Assembly (NCBI GenBank): GCA_965263205.1
Contig: CBDHHF010000031.1
Span: 1-64,000 of the forward strand
Length of the DNA stretch: 64,000 nucleotides
Source of the DNA: JBCCIM01 sp965263205
GTDB taxonomy: Bacteria; Bacteroidota; Rhodothermia; Rhodothermales; JAHQVL01
Direction of reading: 5' to 3'
This document shows positions 1 to 8,977 of this stretch, piece by piece. The number at the start of each line of letters is the position of its first letter. Within the stretch, counting starts at the first letter, position 1. A program made the position numbers and the translations under genes. The notes below the pieces were generated by a model that had not been told where the DNA came from, did not search any database, and saw nothing but the letters and a program-made list of their open reading frames with translations.

Positions 1-1567
1 CTCCTGCCACAAACACGTGCTGCACCCCCGACGCATACTGATGCGGCTCCTGAAACGTCGCGTGGTCCTGGATGGTAGCTGGATCTAAGACAGCGAGGTC
101 AGCAATGTTACCCACACGCAGCGAGCCTCTTCCTTCTAAGCCGAGCCGGCTTGCTGGTAAGCTCGTCATCTTCCGCACAGCCTCTTCAAACGAAAGGACC
201 TCCAATTCTCGCACGTAGCGGGCAAGCACGCGGGCGAAGGTGCCGTAGTTGCGGGGATGGGGAGTGCCCACGTTCATGCCCGGCACGCCGCCGTCTGAGG
301 CAATCATCGTCATCGGGTGCTGCATAATGCGCTGAACGTCCTCTTCAGACATCGAATGGAATACACCCATGCACCCGCCTTTCTCTTCCAACTCCATCGC
401 CAGTTCAGCGGCGTTTACCAGTGTCACTTCTTTGTTGCGCTCGGTGAGGATGTCAGAGAGGCTTTTGCCGTTGTGATTACGATTCCAGGTACAGTTGGCA
501 ACAACAATGGTAGAGGGATCACTACCGCGTTCGGTCTCGATGTGTTTGACGATGTCGTTGCGGACAAAAATACGTTTCTCGGGGTCGCGCAGCCGGTTTA
601 GACGGGCTTGCCGATTGCCCTCTTTACTCCACGCCGGAAAGAGGATGTTGATGCTTGTGCTGGAGGCCGTGTAGGGGTACAGGTCGCTCATCACGTCGAC
701 GCCCCGGTCACGGGCTTCATCAACGAGGGTTAGTGATGCTGAACTGTTGCCCCAGCGGTTTTTACCAATCACTTTGTGGTGCGTGATGTGGGGCGACAGG
801 CCGCCTTCTTCGCCGATGCGGATGGTTTCAGCCACGCTATCAAGGAGTTTGCCACCCTCATCGCGCATGTGGCTGGTATAGATGCCACCATACGGAGCGC
901 CGGCAGCTACCAGTTCGATTAATTCTTCCGTTTGCGCGTAGGCACCCGGGGTATATTCAAGGCCAGATGAAATGCCAAGCGCACCGTCTTCCATTGCCTC
1001 CACCACCATTTCTTTCATCTTGGCCATTTCTCGGTCGGTGGGCTTGCGATCACGATTACCCATCGCAAAGGCTCGAATGGTGCCATGCCCGACGGTGGTG
1101 CCGATGTTGATAGTCCGCGGGTGGTCGGCGACGCTTTGTAGAAATTTGTCGATGGGATACGGTGACGTGCCATCCTGGCCTACAATAGCCGTTGTAACGC
1201 CCTGGCGGATGTAGTTCTCTGCGGCGGGTTGCCGGCGCAAACCGCTGCGCAAAAAGTTGCTGCCCGATGCATGGCTATGCACATCGATAAACCCGGGTAC
1301 CACGGCGAGTCCTGTGACGTCGATACGGAGTGGTGCCTCGAAGGTGGACAGATCGCCGAACGCAACGATCTCTTCGTTGACAATGCCGATGTCGGTAATG
1401 ACGGGCGAATTTCCGAGGCCATCGTATAATGTGCCTCCTGAAAGAATGACGGTGTAGTTGGTGTCGGGAGGTGCCGGCGCCACCTCGATGCTCCCGTCAG
1501 AACCAGTGCAAGCGATGAAGGAGAGCGAGCAAGCAAATAAAAGGAATGGGATAAGCAGATTTTTCAT
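1..1567 (-). CDS. N-acyl-D-amino-acid deacylase-like amidohydrolase, lipoprotein (C-terminus outside window)
   Basis: The reverse strand is open from an ATG at 1567 to the left edge, giving 522 residues without a stop. The N-terminus is a lipoprotein signal with Cys20 after a hydrophobic stretch (SLSFIAC). The beta-strand start ILSGGTLYDG is followed by the metal motif DVHSHASG (His97, His99), then GIYTSHMRDEG, PHITHHKVIGK and MIASDGG, which is the ligand order of D-aminoacylases of the amidohydrolase superfamily. Such enzymes hydrolyse N-acyl-D-amino acids. The lipobox places it on the periplasmic side of a membrane. It is divergent from the gamma-glutamyltransferase gene. The exact substrate cannot be told from sequence. 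Confidence 0.9.
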   Translation of the reverse strand, partial: MKNLLIPFLLFACSLSFIACTGSDGSIEVAPAPPDTNYTVILSGGTLYDGLGNSPVITDIGIVNEEIVAFGDLSTFEAPLRIDVTGLAVVPGFIDVHSHASGSNFLRSGLRRQPAAENYIRQGVTTAIVGQDGTSPYPIDKFLQSVADHPRTINIGTTVGHGTIRAFAMGNRDRKPTDREMAKMKEMVVEAMEDGALGISSGLEYTPGAYAQTEELIELVAAGAPYGGIYTSHMRDEGGKLLDSVAETIRIGEEGGLSPHITHHKVIGKNRWGNSSASLTLVDEARDRGVDVMSDLYPYTASSTSINILFPAWSKEGNRQARLNRLRDPEKRIFVRNDIVKHIETERGSDPSTIVVANCTWNRNHNGKSLSDILTERNKEVTLVNAAELAMELEEKGGCMGVFHSMSEEDVQRIMQHPMTMIASDGGVPGMNVGTPHPRNYGTFARVLARYVRELEVLSFEEAVRKMTSLPASRLGLEGRGSLRVGNIADLAVLDPATIQDHATFQEPHQYASGVQHVFVAG

Positions 1568-1728
1568 GGGGTGCAAGCTATTACAACCATCAATTTCATG
1601 CCCTTACGCACTGTTCTGGTATGGGTTCGTGATTTCGATAACAAATACGGGGCAGCATAAATCAATTGCAACTTCCCCCTAGATGCGGTTATTTTGGAGA
1701 TTCATCGAAACCACTCCTTCCCGACACC

Positions 1729-3478
1729 ATGTCTTACAGCTCATTGTTTTGCGCATTTTTGCTTTTACTCACGACCTCTACGGTAGCGTTTGCCCAGCAC
1801 GGTGGAGGTGATCGCGTCTATGGTGAGGCCTTTGCCACGCGCAGCCCCGTGGTCGCCCAGCACGGCATTGCTGCAACCAGTCAGCCCCTTGCGTCGCAGG
1901 TGGCTATCGATATTTTGAAAGCCGGCGGCAGCGCTGTTGATGCCGCCATCGCTGCCAATGCAGCGCTTGGCTTGATGGAGCCGGTGGGGTGTGGCATTGG
2001 TGGGGATCTGTATGCCATCGTCTGGGACCCTGAAACGAAACAGGTGCATGGCCTCAATGGTAGCGGCCGTTCGCCGTTGGGACTCGATTACGACGCCATG
2101 CAGGCACGCCTCGAAGCACTCGGCGTGACGAGTATTCCTAATTACGGCTCGCTTTCGGTTTCTGTACCCGGCGCAGTGGATGGCTGGTTTACACTGCACG
2201 ATAAGTTTGGCAAACTGCCGATGAGCGATGTGCTCGCGCCGGCTATCAAATATGCTAAAGAGGGTTTCCCGCTCACCCAGGTGATCGCGTATTACTGGAA
2301 CGGCGGCGCGCGAAATTATGAAAACCGCACGGACGAAATTGAGGAGCTGGATAACTTCAGAAAGACTTTTCTGATCGATGGCAAAGCACCCAAAGAAGGT
2401 GAGATTTTCAAAAATCCAGACCTGGCCCGCACGTACGAAATGCTTGCCACCCAGGGCCGCGATGCATTTTACAAAGGAGAAATTGCCGACGTCATCGACG
2501 CCTACATGAAACGCATTGGCGGACCTTTGCGCAAAGCTGACTTTGAAGCCCATCGCAGCGATTGGGTCGCCCCTGTTTCTGTAAACTATCGGGGCTATGA
2601 TGTCCATGAACTCCCACCAAACGGTCAGGGTATTGCTGCGCTCCAGATGCTGAACATCCTCGAAGGCTTCGATCTTGCATCGATGGGGCACAACAGCGCT
2701 GAGTATTTGCATGTGCAGGCAGAAACGAAAAAGCTCGTCTTCGAGGACCGCGCCAAGTTTTACGCCGACATGGATTTCTATGATGTGCCGCTGGAGTGGC
2801 TGCTTTCTGATGCTTACGCCGACGAACGCCGTGCGCTTATCAAGATGAACGAGTCCATGAAGCAAATCGACGCCGGCGATGAACGCTTGCAAGAAGGCGA
2901 TACCATTTACCTCACCGTAGCTGATGGCAACGGCATGATGGTTTCGCTCATCCAGAGCAACTATCGCGGCCTTGGATCGGGTCTGGTACCCGATGGCCTC
3001 GGGTTTCAACCTGCAGGACCGCGGTGCCTTGTTTACCATGGAGAAGGGGCACGCAAATGTGTATGCTGCCGGCAAACGTCCTTTCCATACCATCATTCCA
3101 GCATTTATGACAAAAGACGGCGAACCCGTGATGAGCTTCGGTGTGATGGGGGGCGACATGCAGCCCCAAGGCCACGTGCAGATCGTGAATAACATCATCG
3201 ACTTTGGCATGAACGTGCAAGAAGCCGGCGACGCAGCGCGTTACCGCCACGCTGGTAGCAGCCAGCCCACTGGAACCGTCATGACTGACGGGGGTGTGCT
3301 CAACCTCGAAAGTGGAATCGGTACAGACGTACGCCAGGCACTCGAGGCCCTTGGCCATAACGTACGTCTCGGGCGCGGCGGCTACGGCGGCTACCAGGCC
3401 ATCTGGTGGGACGCTAAAAACAAAGTCTACCACGGCGCAACCGAAATGCGCAAAGACGGTATGGTTGCGGGCTACTAG
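1729..3478 (+). CDS. ggt: gamma-glutamyltransferase, secreted, interrupted by a one-base frameshift
   Basis: This is a gamma-glutamyltranspeptidase (Ntn hydrolase) that cleaves or transfers gamma-glutamyl groups, for example from glutathione. It starts with a signal peptide ending near VAFAQ. The large-subunit motif AGGSAVDAAIA is present, and the catalytic Thr392 lies in EGDTIYLTVAD, where the precursor self-cleaves. The reading frame breaks at the GGG at 3001-3003: removing one G joins PDGLGF to NLQDRGALF and gives 582 residues, the usual length. The small subunit contains the GGDMQPQGH and GGYGGYQ motifs. The break is either a sequencing or assembly insertion or a true inactivation. Start 1729 was chosen because it gives a clean signal peptide. 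Confidence 0.93.
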
Positions 3479-3498
3479 GGGTAGGTTAAAGGTTGAAT

Positions 3499-3556
3499 GT
3501 TAAAGGTTTAAAGTGATTAGCCTCTAACACCTGCTCAAGTACTTTAAACCTTTAAC
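3499..3556. repeat. 16-bp perfect inverted repeat between ggt and the next gene
   Basis: GTTAAAGGTTTAAAGT at 3499-3514 is the exact reverse complement of ACTTTAAACCTTTAAC at 3541-3556, with a 26-nt loop. Flanking bases carry more imperfect copies of the same words (GGTTAAAGGTTGAATG before, ACTTTAAACTTTTAACCC after). The second arm runs to within 17 nt of the next ATG. It could act as a transcript stem, but it lacks the GC-rich stem of a normal terminator. Confidence 0.8.
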
Positions 3557-3573
3557 TTTAAACTTTTAACCCA

Positions 3574-4461
3574 ATGAAAGTGGGCGTTTTACGTGTTGCG
3601 GGGATGGCGGTGGAGCGGGTGACAGCGCTTAAGCAGGCGGATGCGCTTGATGCGGTGGAGGTGCTTGATGTGTCCGAATCGGCGCTGTCGGATGGGACAA
3701 TATTGGGCATACTACCGGATTGGTTGAAAGACTTGCATGCAATTTTTGCAGGCATTCCTGGCGCGTACGTTCCTCATGTGGTCAATGTGGCGTTACGTGC
3801 CGGAGTACACACGTTTTTGGGGCGTGCAGCTGTGCCTTCGCTGTCGGAATACAAAGCGTTGGCCACACTTGCGGAAGAAGCCGGCGTAGAAGTAGGTGTA
3901 AGCCGGGTGATGCGTTTTCACCCATTCAGGGAAATGCTACCTGCAGCCTGGCGAACCACAGCCATTACGATGCGACACTGCAAAAAGGGGCAGGATGTCA
4001 CGGGCTTTCAGCAGATGTTGGAAGATGCGGTAGATCTATGTTGTAGTCTCGCTGGCACTGGTGAAGTAAGAAAAATCGAAGCGCAACTGGTGCAGCGCAG
4101 CCGGCGGTATCCGGTGTGTTTACTGGCCGGATTGCGTTTCCAAAATGGTACCTATGCCCAACTTGAATTGAAGCAGGGTGCGCAGCAAAATGTGCATACC
4201 GTGTATGCCGGTGGTGGTGGGTTCGAATTCGAAGCAGACTTTAACCAACAGCAAATCCACCTTTCACGTGCAGCCGGCCAGGAGAACGAGGTGGCGTCGA
4301 GCGCGTTTGACGAAAAAAAATTCAGCTTACAGGACTTGATCGCCACCGAGACGATTGCGTTTTTAGCCTCGCTCCGAGAAAGGAAACCGGTACCCATCTC
4401 CATCATGGATGGCTTGCAAACCCTCCGTCTCGTAGAAAGCATCAGAAAGAAACTCCGCTAG
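3574..4461 (+). CDS. Degenerate Gfo/Idh/MocA-type oxidoreductase-like protein
   Basis: The 295-residue protein has the order of a Gfo/Idh/MocA dehydrogenase: an N-terminal Rossmann-like strand (MKVGVLRV), a segment GVHTFLGRAAVPSLSEYKA matching the family's GKHV-EKP region, then AEEAGVEVGVSRVMRFHP. However, the glycine-rich NAD(P) motif is absent, and the catalytic-region EKP is replaced by GRA. Residues 200-290 look like the C-terminal sheet domain, with the helix DGLQTLRLVESIRKK at the end. It may therefore bind ligand without catalysing a redox step, or act as a partner subunit. It lies 37 bp before the nucleotidyltransferase gene. Its function is unknown beyond the fold-level resemblance. 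Confidence 0.6.
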   Translation: MKVGVLRVAGMAVERVTALKQADALDAVEVLDVSESALSDGTILGILPDWLKDLHAIFAGIPGAYVPHVVNVALRAGVHTFLGRAAVPSLSEYKALATLAEEAGVEVGVSRVMRFHPFREMLPAAWRTTAITMRHCKKGQDVTGFQQMLEDAVDLCCSLAGTGEVRKIEAQLVQRSRRYPVCLLAGLRFQNGTYAQLELKQGAQQNVHTVYAGGGGFEFEADFNQQQIHLSRAAGQENEVASSAFDEKKFSLQDLIATETIAFLASLRERKPVPISIMDGLQTLRLVESIRKKLR

Positions 4462-4498
4462 ACCTTAATTGCGAACGCCCGCTGCGTACACTGTATCG

Positions 4499-5974
4499 AT
4501 GGATAACCTCAAAGAACGCATACTGGAAACCCCGTACTGCACGATGTTGCAGGAGATAGGGAATGTGGCGGCGCAAGAAGGCATCGAGGCGTATGCGGTA
4601 GGTGGTTTTGTTCGCGATCTTTTTCTGCGCCGGCAAACGACAGATCTCGATTTTGTATGCATCGGTCAAGATAGCGGAGTAAAGCTGGCAGAAGCGGTGA
4701 GTGAGGCGATGGGGGGGCAGACCGCCCATATGTATCCCAACTTTGGTACGGCTGCCATTCGAATCCCGGTTGATCCGGTGGACGAATCGTTTGTCGTGCT
4801 CGAATTTGTAGGGGCGCGAAAGGAGAGTTATCGCCGCGATTCCAGAAAGCCGATTGTAGAAGCCGGCACACTCGAAGAAGACCAGCAGCGGCGCGATTTC
4901 ACCATCAATGCGATGGGCATTCACCTCAGTGCGGACCGTTTTGGTGAAGTCATCGATCCGTTTGATGGTCGTGCTGATTTGAACGCTGGTGTGCTGCGTA
5001 CTCCACTTGATCCGCGCAAAACGTTTGAAGATGATCCGCTTCGGATGATTCGTGCGGCCCGGTTTGCATCCCAGTTGGGCTTTACGATCGACCCGCATAC
5101 ATTTGCCGGCATGGAGGCCAAAGCCGGACGCGTTAAAATCCTGACGCAGGAACGGATCACGGAAGAGTTGCAGAAAATTATGCGTTCTGCGACACCTTCG
5201 GTCGGATTTGCACATTTGTTTGTTACTGGCATCTTGCACCACCTCTTTCCGGAATTGGTGGCGCTAAGTGGTGTGGAAGAGGTGAATGGGCATCGCCACA
5301 AGGACAATTTTTATCACACGCTCCAGGTTGTCGATAACCTGGTCGATCTGACGCGCGATCGCCCTGCAGATGAGACGCTCTGGTTACGCTGGAGCGCATT
5401 GCTGCATGATATTGCCAAACCACGAACCAAGCGCTTCTCCCGTGGCAGCGGTTGGACCTTCCATGGGCATGAGGATCGCGGCGGTCGCATGGTACCCAAA
5501 ATCTTTCGAAAGTTGAAGCTGCCGCTCGATGATCGGATGCGGTATGTCCAGAAAATGGTCAAGCTACATCATCGGCCCGTAGCGCTTGTTGATGACCAGG
5601 TGACAGATTCGGCTGTTCGCCGGCTCCTGTTTGAGGCCGGCAATGACATCGAAGATTTGATGACGCTTGTGCGTGCTGATATCACCTCGAAAAATCCCCG
5701 CCGGGTGCGCCGGTATTTGAAAGCATTTGATCTGGTAGATGAGAAGCTGTTGGAAGTTGAAGAAAAAGATCGCCTCCGTAATTTTCAGCCGCCGGTTGAT
5801 GGCAAAGAAATTATGGAAGTGCTCAATCTGAAGCCCGGCCGTGTTGTGGGTACGCTGAAAAAGGCCGTGCGGGAAGCCATTCTTGAAGGCGAGATCCCCA
5901 ACGAACACGAAGCCGCCTTTGCGTACTTGATGTCGATCAAAGACGAGATTCTTGCACGCGAGTCTGCGGATTGA
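4499..5974 (+). CDS. CCA tRNA nucleotidyltransferase / poly(A) polymerase family protein with HD domain
   Basis: This is a class II nucleotidyltransferase of 491 residues. It contains GGFVRD (35-40), the metal-binding pair D49/D51 in TTDLDF, and RRDFTINAMG (131-140). The fingers/neck region (DDPLRMIRAARFASQLGF) follows, then an HD-type phosphohydrolase domain (NFYHTLQVVDNLV, SALLHDIAKPR). Enzymes of this type add or repair the 3'-CCA end of tRNA; some act as poly(A) polymerases, and sequence alone does not separate the two. A TTG 30 bp upstream is in frame, but ATG 4499 fits family starts better. Confidence 0.92.
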   Translation: MDNLKERILETPYCTMLQEIGNVAAQEGIEAYAVGGFVRDLFLRRQTTDLDFVCIGQDSGVKLAEAVSEAMGGQTAHMYPNFGTAAIRIPVDPVDESFVVLEFVGARKESYRRDSRKPIVEAGTLEEDQQRRDFTINAMGIHLSADRFGEVIDPFDGRADLNAGVLRTPLDPRKTFEDDPLRMIRAARFASQLGFTIDPHTFAGMEAKAGRVKILTQERITEELQKIMRSATPSVGFAHLFVTGILHHLFPELVALSGVEEVNGHRHKDNFYHTLQVVDNLVDLTRDRPADETLWLRWSALLHDIAKPRTKRFSRGSGWTFHGHEDRGGRMVPKIFRKLKLPLDDRMRYVQKMVKLHHRPVALVDDQVTDSAVRRLLFEAGNDIEDLMTLVRADITSKNPRRVRRYLKAFDLVDEKLLEVEEKDRLRNFQPPVDGKEIMEVLNLKPGRVVGTLKKAVREAILEGEIPNEHEAAFAYLMSIKDEILARESAD

Positions 5975-6090
5975 TGGGGCGCCACCCTCCTCCGTCATAC
6001 GCAACTCGATTGGACATGACGATGTAGAATCGAAATCCCGAAAACACGGAAAAACCACGGCACGTAATTACAGCATATATCACCCTAGCT

Positions 6091-6654
6091 ATGACACCAC
6101 CACAAGATCAGCAGCACACCCATCAGGTAATTGCCGCGATACAGCCGATTACGCAAAAGGTTGACGGGATTATTGGGCGGGTAAAAACGCTTGGGTGGAT
6201 TTATATTGCCGGCGCCGCAGGGCTCGCCGGGGCACTGTTCTCCTGGATGTCACTCGAAACCAGTGGCTGGTTTTACGGCATGGCCGCGCTGGTATTTCTG
6301 CTGTTATGTTTGCCATCGGGTATTCTGTTTCTCTTTCATAGCGCGCTCAGAGCAGTTATTGCGTTGCCGCGCCGGTTGCTCGAGAAAGCCGGTGTGGGAG
6401 AGGCGTCAGCAAGAAATATGTTGGGCGCTATCAAAGCATCAACGGCAGAGGCGCCTGTGCAAAAAACCAAAATCTTGCGCACCTTGTCTGAAATGCGTGG
6501 CCTCGTGCTGGAAAGCAAAGACATGCTTATAGAATACAGCGTGCTGTTGCGGCTTGCCAATCCGTTTGTGTTGGGTATTGTGGCTTTTGCTACGGTAGCC
6601 GGCTTTGGTATTGTGGTGGCCGCTGTGATTGGCTTACTTATCGTGCTGCTCTGA
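6091..6654 (+). CDS. Hypothetical membrane protein with three predicted TM segments
   Basis: I do not recognise this 187-residue protein. It has hydrophobic helices at about 43-60 (IYIAGAAGLAGALF), 70-95 (MAALVFLLLCLPSGILFLF) and 160-187 (VLGIVAFATVAGFGIVVAAV). A soluble stretch between them (about 100-155) is rich in charged helix-forming residues (EKAGVGEASARNMLGAIK, LVLESKDMLIEYSVLLR). It lies between the nucleotidyltransferase and the DUF3052 gene, 29 bp before the latter, so the two may be co-transcribed. Upstream at about 6029-6060 sits a GAAATCCCGAAAACACGG word that recurs elsewhere in spacers. Confidence 0.65.
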   Translation: MTPPQDQQHTHQVIAAIQPITQKVDGIIGRVKTLGWIYIAGAAGLAGALFSWMSLETSGWFYGMAALVFLLLCLPSGILFLFHSALRAVIALPRRLLEKAGVGEASARNMLGAIKASTAEAPVQKTKILRTLSEMRGLVLESKDMLIEYSVLLRLANPFVLGIVAFATVAGFGIVVAAVIGLLIVLL

Positions 6655-6683
6655 TCATTCTTTGCCGCTAATCCTCTGCCGCT

Positions 6684-7085
6684 ATGACCGACTATTCACA
6701 CCGTCCGCTCATCAAAAAACTCGGCATCAAGCCAGGCATGCGGGTTTGCCTCATTCAGGAGCCACCACACTATGGCGAACTGACCGGGCCGATGCCCGAA
6801 GACGTGACCGTGAGTGCCCTGGAAGGCACGCTCGATTTTATCCACTATTTCTCAATGGGCGCCGCTGAGCTTGCAGAAGACTTCCCAAAGCTAAAAGCAC
6901 ACCTCGATAAAAAAGGGATGATTTGGATTTCCTGGCCCAAAGGAAAATCCGGCGTCCCAACCGACCTGAGCAGCAACATTGTGCGTCAAATCGGCCTGGA
7001 CGCCGGATTGGTAGACGTAAAAGTCTGCTCCGTAGACGACGTATGGTCAGGCCTGAAATTTACCTACCGCAAAGCAGACCGGTAA
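6684..7085 (+). CDS. DUF3052 family protein
   Basis: The 133-residue protein matches the DUF3052 pattern: LGIKPGMRVCLIQEP at the start, a central DFIHYFSMGAAELAEDFPKL stretch, then GMIWISWPKGKSGVPTDLS and a C-terminal VDDVWSGLKFTYRK. No catalytic role is established for the family. The fold looks like a single alpha/beta domain without signal peptide or membrane segments, so it is cytosolic. It closes the run of plus-strand genes before a repeat-rich spacer. Confidence 0.85.
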   Translation: MTDYSHRPLIKKLGIKPGMRVCLIQEPPHYGELTGPMPEDVTVSALEGTLDFIHYFSMGAAELAEDFPKLKAHLDKKGMIWISWPKGKSGVPTDLSSNIVRQIGLDAGLVDVKVCSVDDVWSGLKFTYRKADR

Positions 7086-7137
7086 CGTAACGTATTCTCG
7101 GATTTTCGTGTTTTCGGATTTCCGTCATGCGTTTCCC

Positions 7138-7499
7138 CCAAAACCAATCGGCATTCGGCACTCGACTCGACATTAAACAGTTCTCAATGCGCCTACAAGC
7201 GTTGTAGTATTCTGCAATTTGATCAACGGCCACCCTTGTGTTCTCGGGATTTCGTCAGTTGTCCAAAAAACAAATCAATCGGCATTCGGCACTCGAAAAT
7301 ACACAGTTCTCAAGTTGTCTGCAAACGTTTCAATATCCCGCAGTTTGATCTTACGAGCTACCTTTCTGCCCAAAACAAATCAATCGGCATTCGGCACTCG
7401 ACTCGAACATAAGCTCGCTTATGTGACCGATGAAATAAAATCGGCATTACACAGTTCTCAAGTTGTCTGCAAACGTTTCAGTATCCCGCAGTTTGATCT
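7138..7499. repeat. Three degenerate direct repeats filling a 427-bp spacer
   Basis: The gap 7086-7512 has no gene. It holds three units starting at about 7138, 7263 and 7369. Each begins with CAATCGGCATTCGGCACTCG and ends with CAGTTCTCAA, GTCTGCAAACGTTTCA-type and GCAGTTTGATC sequence. Units 2 and 3 are nearly identical. Unit 3 carries an extra stretch containing the hairpin at 7407-7424. Words like TTCTCGG-ATTTCGT precede units 1 and 2. The units read as sense-strand 3' tracts of the minus-strand gene that ends at 7513. They are too few and too uneven to be a CRISPR array. Confidence 0.85.
7407..7424. repeat. Short perfect hairpin inside the third repeat unit
   Basis: ACATAAGC and GCTTATGT flank a 2-nt centre (TC), giving an 8-bp perfect palindrome arm pair. 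It is present only in the third repeat unit, as part of an insertion relative to units 1 and 2. Confidence 0.7.
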
Positions 7500-7512
7500 A
7501 CGAGTTACCAAT

Positions 7513-7959
7513 CTAGGAACTACTCTTCGGTTGTCTATGGAAAATCTTACTCACAATGAGCCATTCGCCGTCTACTTTTAGCAGATGCATGTAGTCGACA
7601 AACGTAAATGTCGGATACTCAATTTCGAGTTTAGCAAACGCGGCGCTGCCGGCTACGTCGATGGAAACGATACGTGTTTCCCGGTCTTGTTTCGGACCAC
7701 CGTCTTTCATACCTCTCCCAAAGAATTCCAGCGCGTTCACTTCGCGATATTCTCCGTCGGCCATGTACTTCATGGTGGCTGTTTCGTGGAACGCTTTTTT
7801 CAAGGTGTCGAAATCGTTGTTGGTGCCGCCCTCAAGGTAGTAGTTCACGGCTTTGGCGATGGCAGGGTATTCTTCAGCAACGGACTGGGCGTTGGCTGAT
7901 GTCTGGAGGGTGCATACCGCCAACATCAGGAAAAATGCGATTCTGGCTAAACGATTCAT
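7513..7959 (-). CDS. Secreted NTF2-like / putative lumazine-binding fold protein
   Basis: The 148-residue protein has a signal peptide (MNRLARIAFFLMLAVC, cleavage near ANAQ). The mature part is one NTF2-like domain: helix EEYPAIAKAVNYYLEGG, then NDFDTLKKAFHETATMKYM, a FFGRGMKDGG turn, and the sheet strands AAFAKLEIEYPTFTFVDYMHLLKVDGEWLIVSKIFHRQ. This matches the 'putative lumazine-binding' subset of the family, whose actual ligand is usually unknown. It probably acts in the periplasm. It is a single gene, convergent with DUF3052. Confidence 0.85.
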   Translation of the reverse strand: MNRLARIAFFLMLAVCTLQTSANAQSVAEEYPAIAKAVNYYLEGGTNNDFDTLKKAFHETATMKYMADGEYREVNALEFFGRGMKDGGPKQDRETRIVSIDVAGSAAFAKLEIEYPTFTFVDYMHLLKVDGEWLIVSKIFHRQPKSSS

Positions 7960-8230
7960 GAATTTGTGTACGTTGAAGTGGTAGAGAGATCAATAATAAG
8001 ACAGGTGTACGGGCAGAAGTTGCCAGTGTTATAGTGCAAGGCTGGCTAAATAAATAAAAAGTGCAGGGTCCCTTTCTTGATAAGGCCCTTTTGTGGTGGG
8101 TTGTGCCGAGATTAATACGCAGGGACGGATAAGAACATGAGTGCCCCGTTCACCGTAAAGATTACACGAACCGCCCGGGGTTACAACCGTTACATCGAAC
8201 AGTATTTAAAAAACAGTAAGGGACGCGGAC

Positions 8231-8977
8231 ATGGCAGGCCACAATAAATGGTCAAAAATCAAGCGGCAGAAAGCCGCCACTGACGCAAAGAAATCGAAAG
8301 CGTGGGCACGGATTACACGCGATATTATGGTTGCTGCCAAAGAAGGTGGCGGTGATCCCGGCATGAATGCCAAGCTTGCGCTCGCCGTTGAAAAGGCGAA
8401 AGGCGAGAACATGCCGAAGGATAACATCGAGCGCGCCATTAAGCGAGGAACCGGCGAAATTGCCGGCGCTGACTACGAAGAAGTCAACTACGAAGGATAC
8501 GGCCCCAACGGCGTTGCCATCTTTGTAGAAGCCCTGACGGATAATACGAACCGGACGGTAGCCGACGTACGACACTTGTTCAGTAAACACGGCGGAAGCC
8601 TGGGGCAGTCGGGCTCCGTAGGATACCTGTTTGACCGCAAAGGTTTGATCGAAATCCCACAGGGTTCACACGATGAGATGGAGCTTTTTGAGCTCGTGGC
8701 GGATGCCGGCGCTGATGACCTGAGCCACGAAGGCGAATCCTTTGTCGTTACGATGCCGGTGGAGAACTTTGGTGCTGTCCAGGCTGCGCTTCAGGCTGCC
8801 TCCGTCGAAATCGAAGAAGCAAACCTCACGCGTATCGCTACCACAACCGTGACGCTCGACCCGGATGGCGCCAAGCGCATCGTAAAGCTGCTTGATCTGC
8901 TAGAAGAGCTCCAGGATGTGCAAGCCGTGTACTCAACGCTCCACTTCGACGACGCCACAATCGCTGCGCTTTCGTGA
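8231..8977 (+). CDS. yebC: YebC/PmpR family regulator
   Basis: The 248-residue protein begins with the family signature MAGHNKWSKIKRQKAATDAKKSK. It continues with GGDPGMNAKLALAVEKAK, MPKDNIERAIKRGTG and YEGYGPNGVAIFVEALTDN, and keeps full length through domain III (LDLLEELQDVQAVYSTL). YebC proteins are reported as transcriptional regulators and, in more recent work, as translation factors that relieve ribosome stalling at proline-rich stretches. The gene precedes ruvC, the usual arrangement in many bacteria. It is separated from it here by a repeat-bearing spacer. Confidence 0.97.
   Translation: MAGHNKWSKIKRQKAATDAKKSKAWARITRDIMVAAKEGGGDPGMNAKLALAVEKAKGENMPKDNIERAIKRGTGEIAGADYEEVNYEGYGPNGVAIFVEALTDNTNRTVADVRHLFSKHGGSLGQSGSVGYLFDRKGLIEIPQGSHDEMELFELVADAGADDLSHEGESFVVTMPVENFGAVQAALQAASVEIEEANLTRIATTTVTLDPDGAKRIVKLLDLLEELQDVQAVYSTLHFDDATIAALS

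Noticed and set aside
1765..3210. Long open reverse frame of 481 codons across ggt
   Set aside because: It is antisense to a clear gamma-glutamyltransferase with catalytic motifs and lacks any recognisable domain.
4210..4230. Possible tRNA T-loop (GGGTTCGAATTC)
   Set aside because: It is inside a coding frame and no cloverleaf arms can be formed around it; no tRNA was found anywhere in the window.
6091..6654. Phage holin or prophage remnant
   Set aside because: Three hydrophobic helices alone do not show a holin; no lysis or structural phage genes are near.
7138..7499. CRISPR-like array
   Set aside because: Only three units of uneven length and identity, no uniform spacers, no cas genes nearby.
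8065..8096. Terminator-like GGGTCCCTT...AAGGCCC before yebC
   Set aside because: The stem needs two bulges and the T-run is short; support is too weak.
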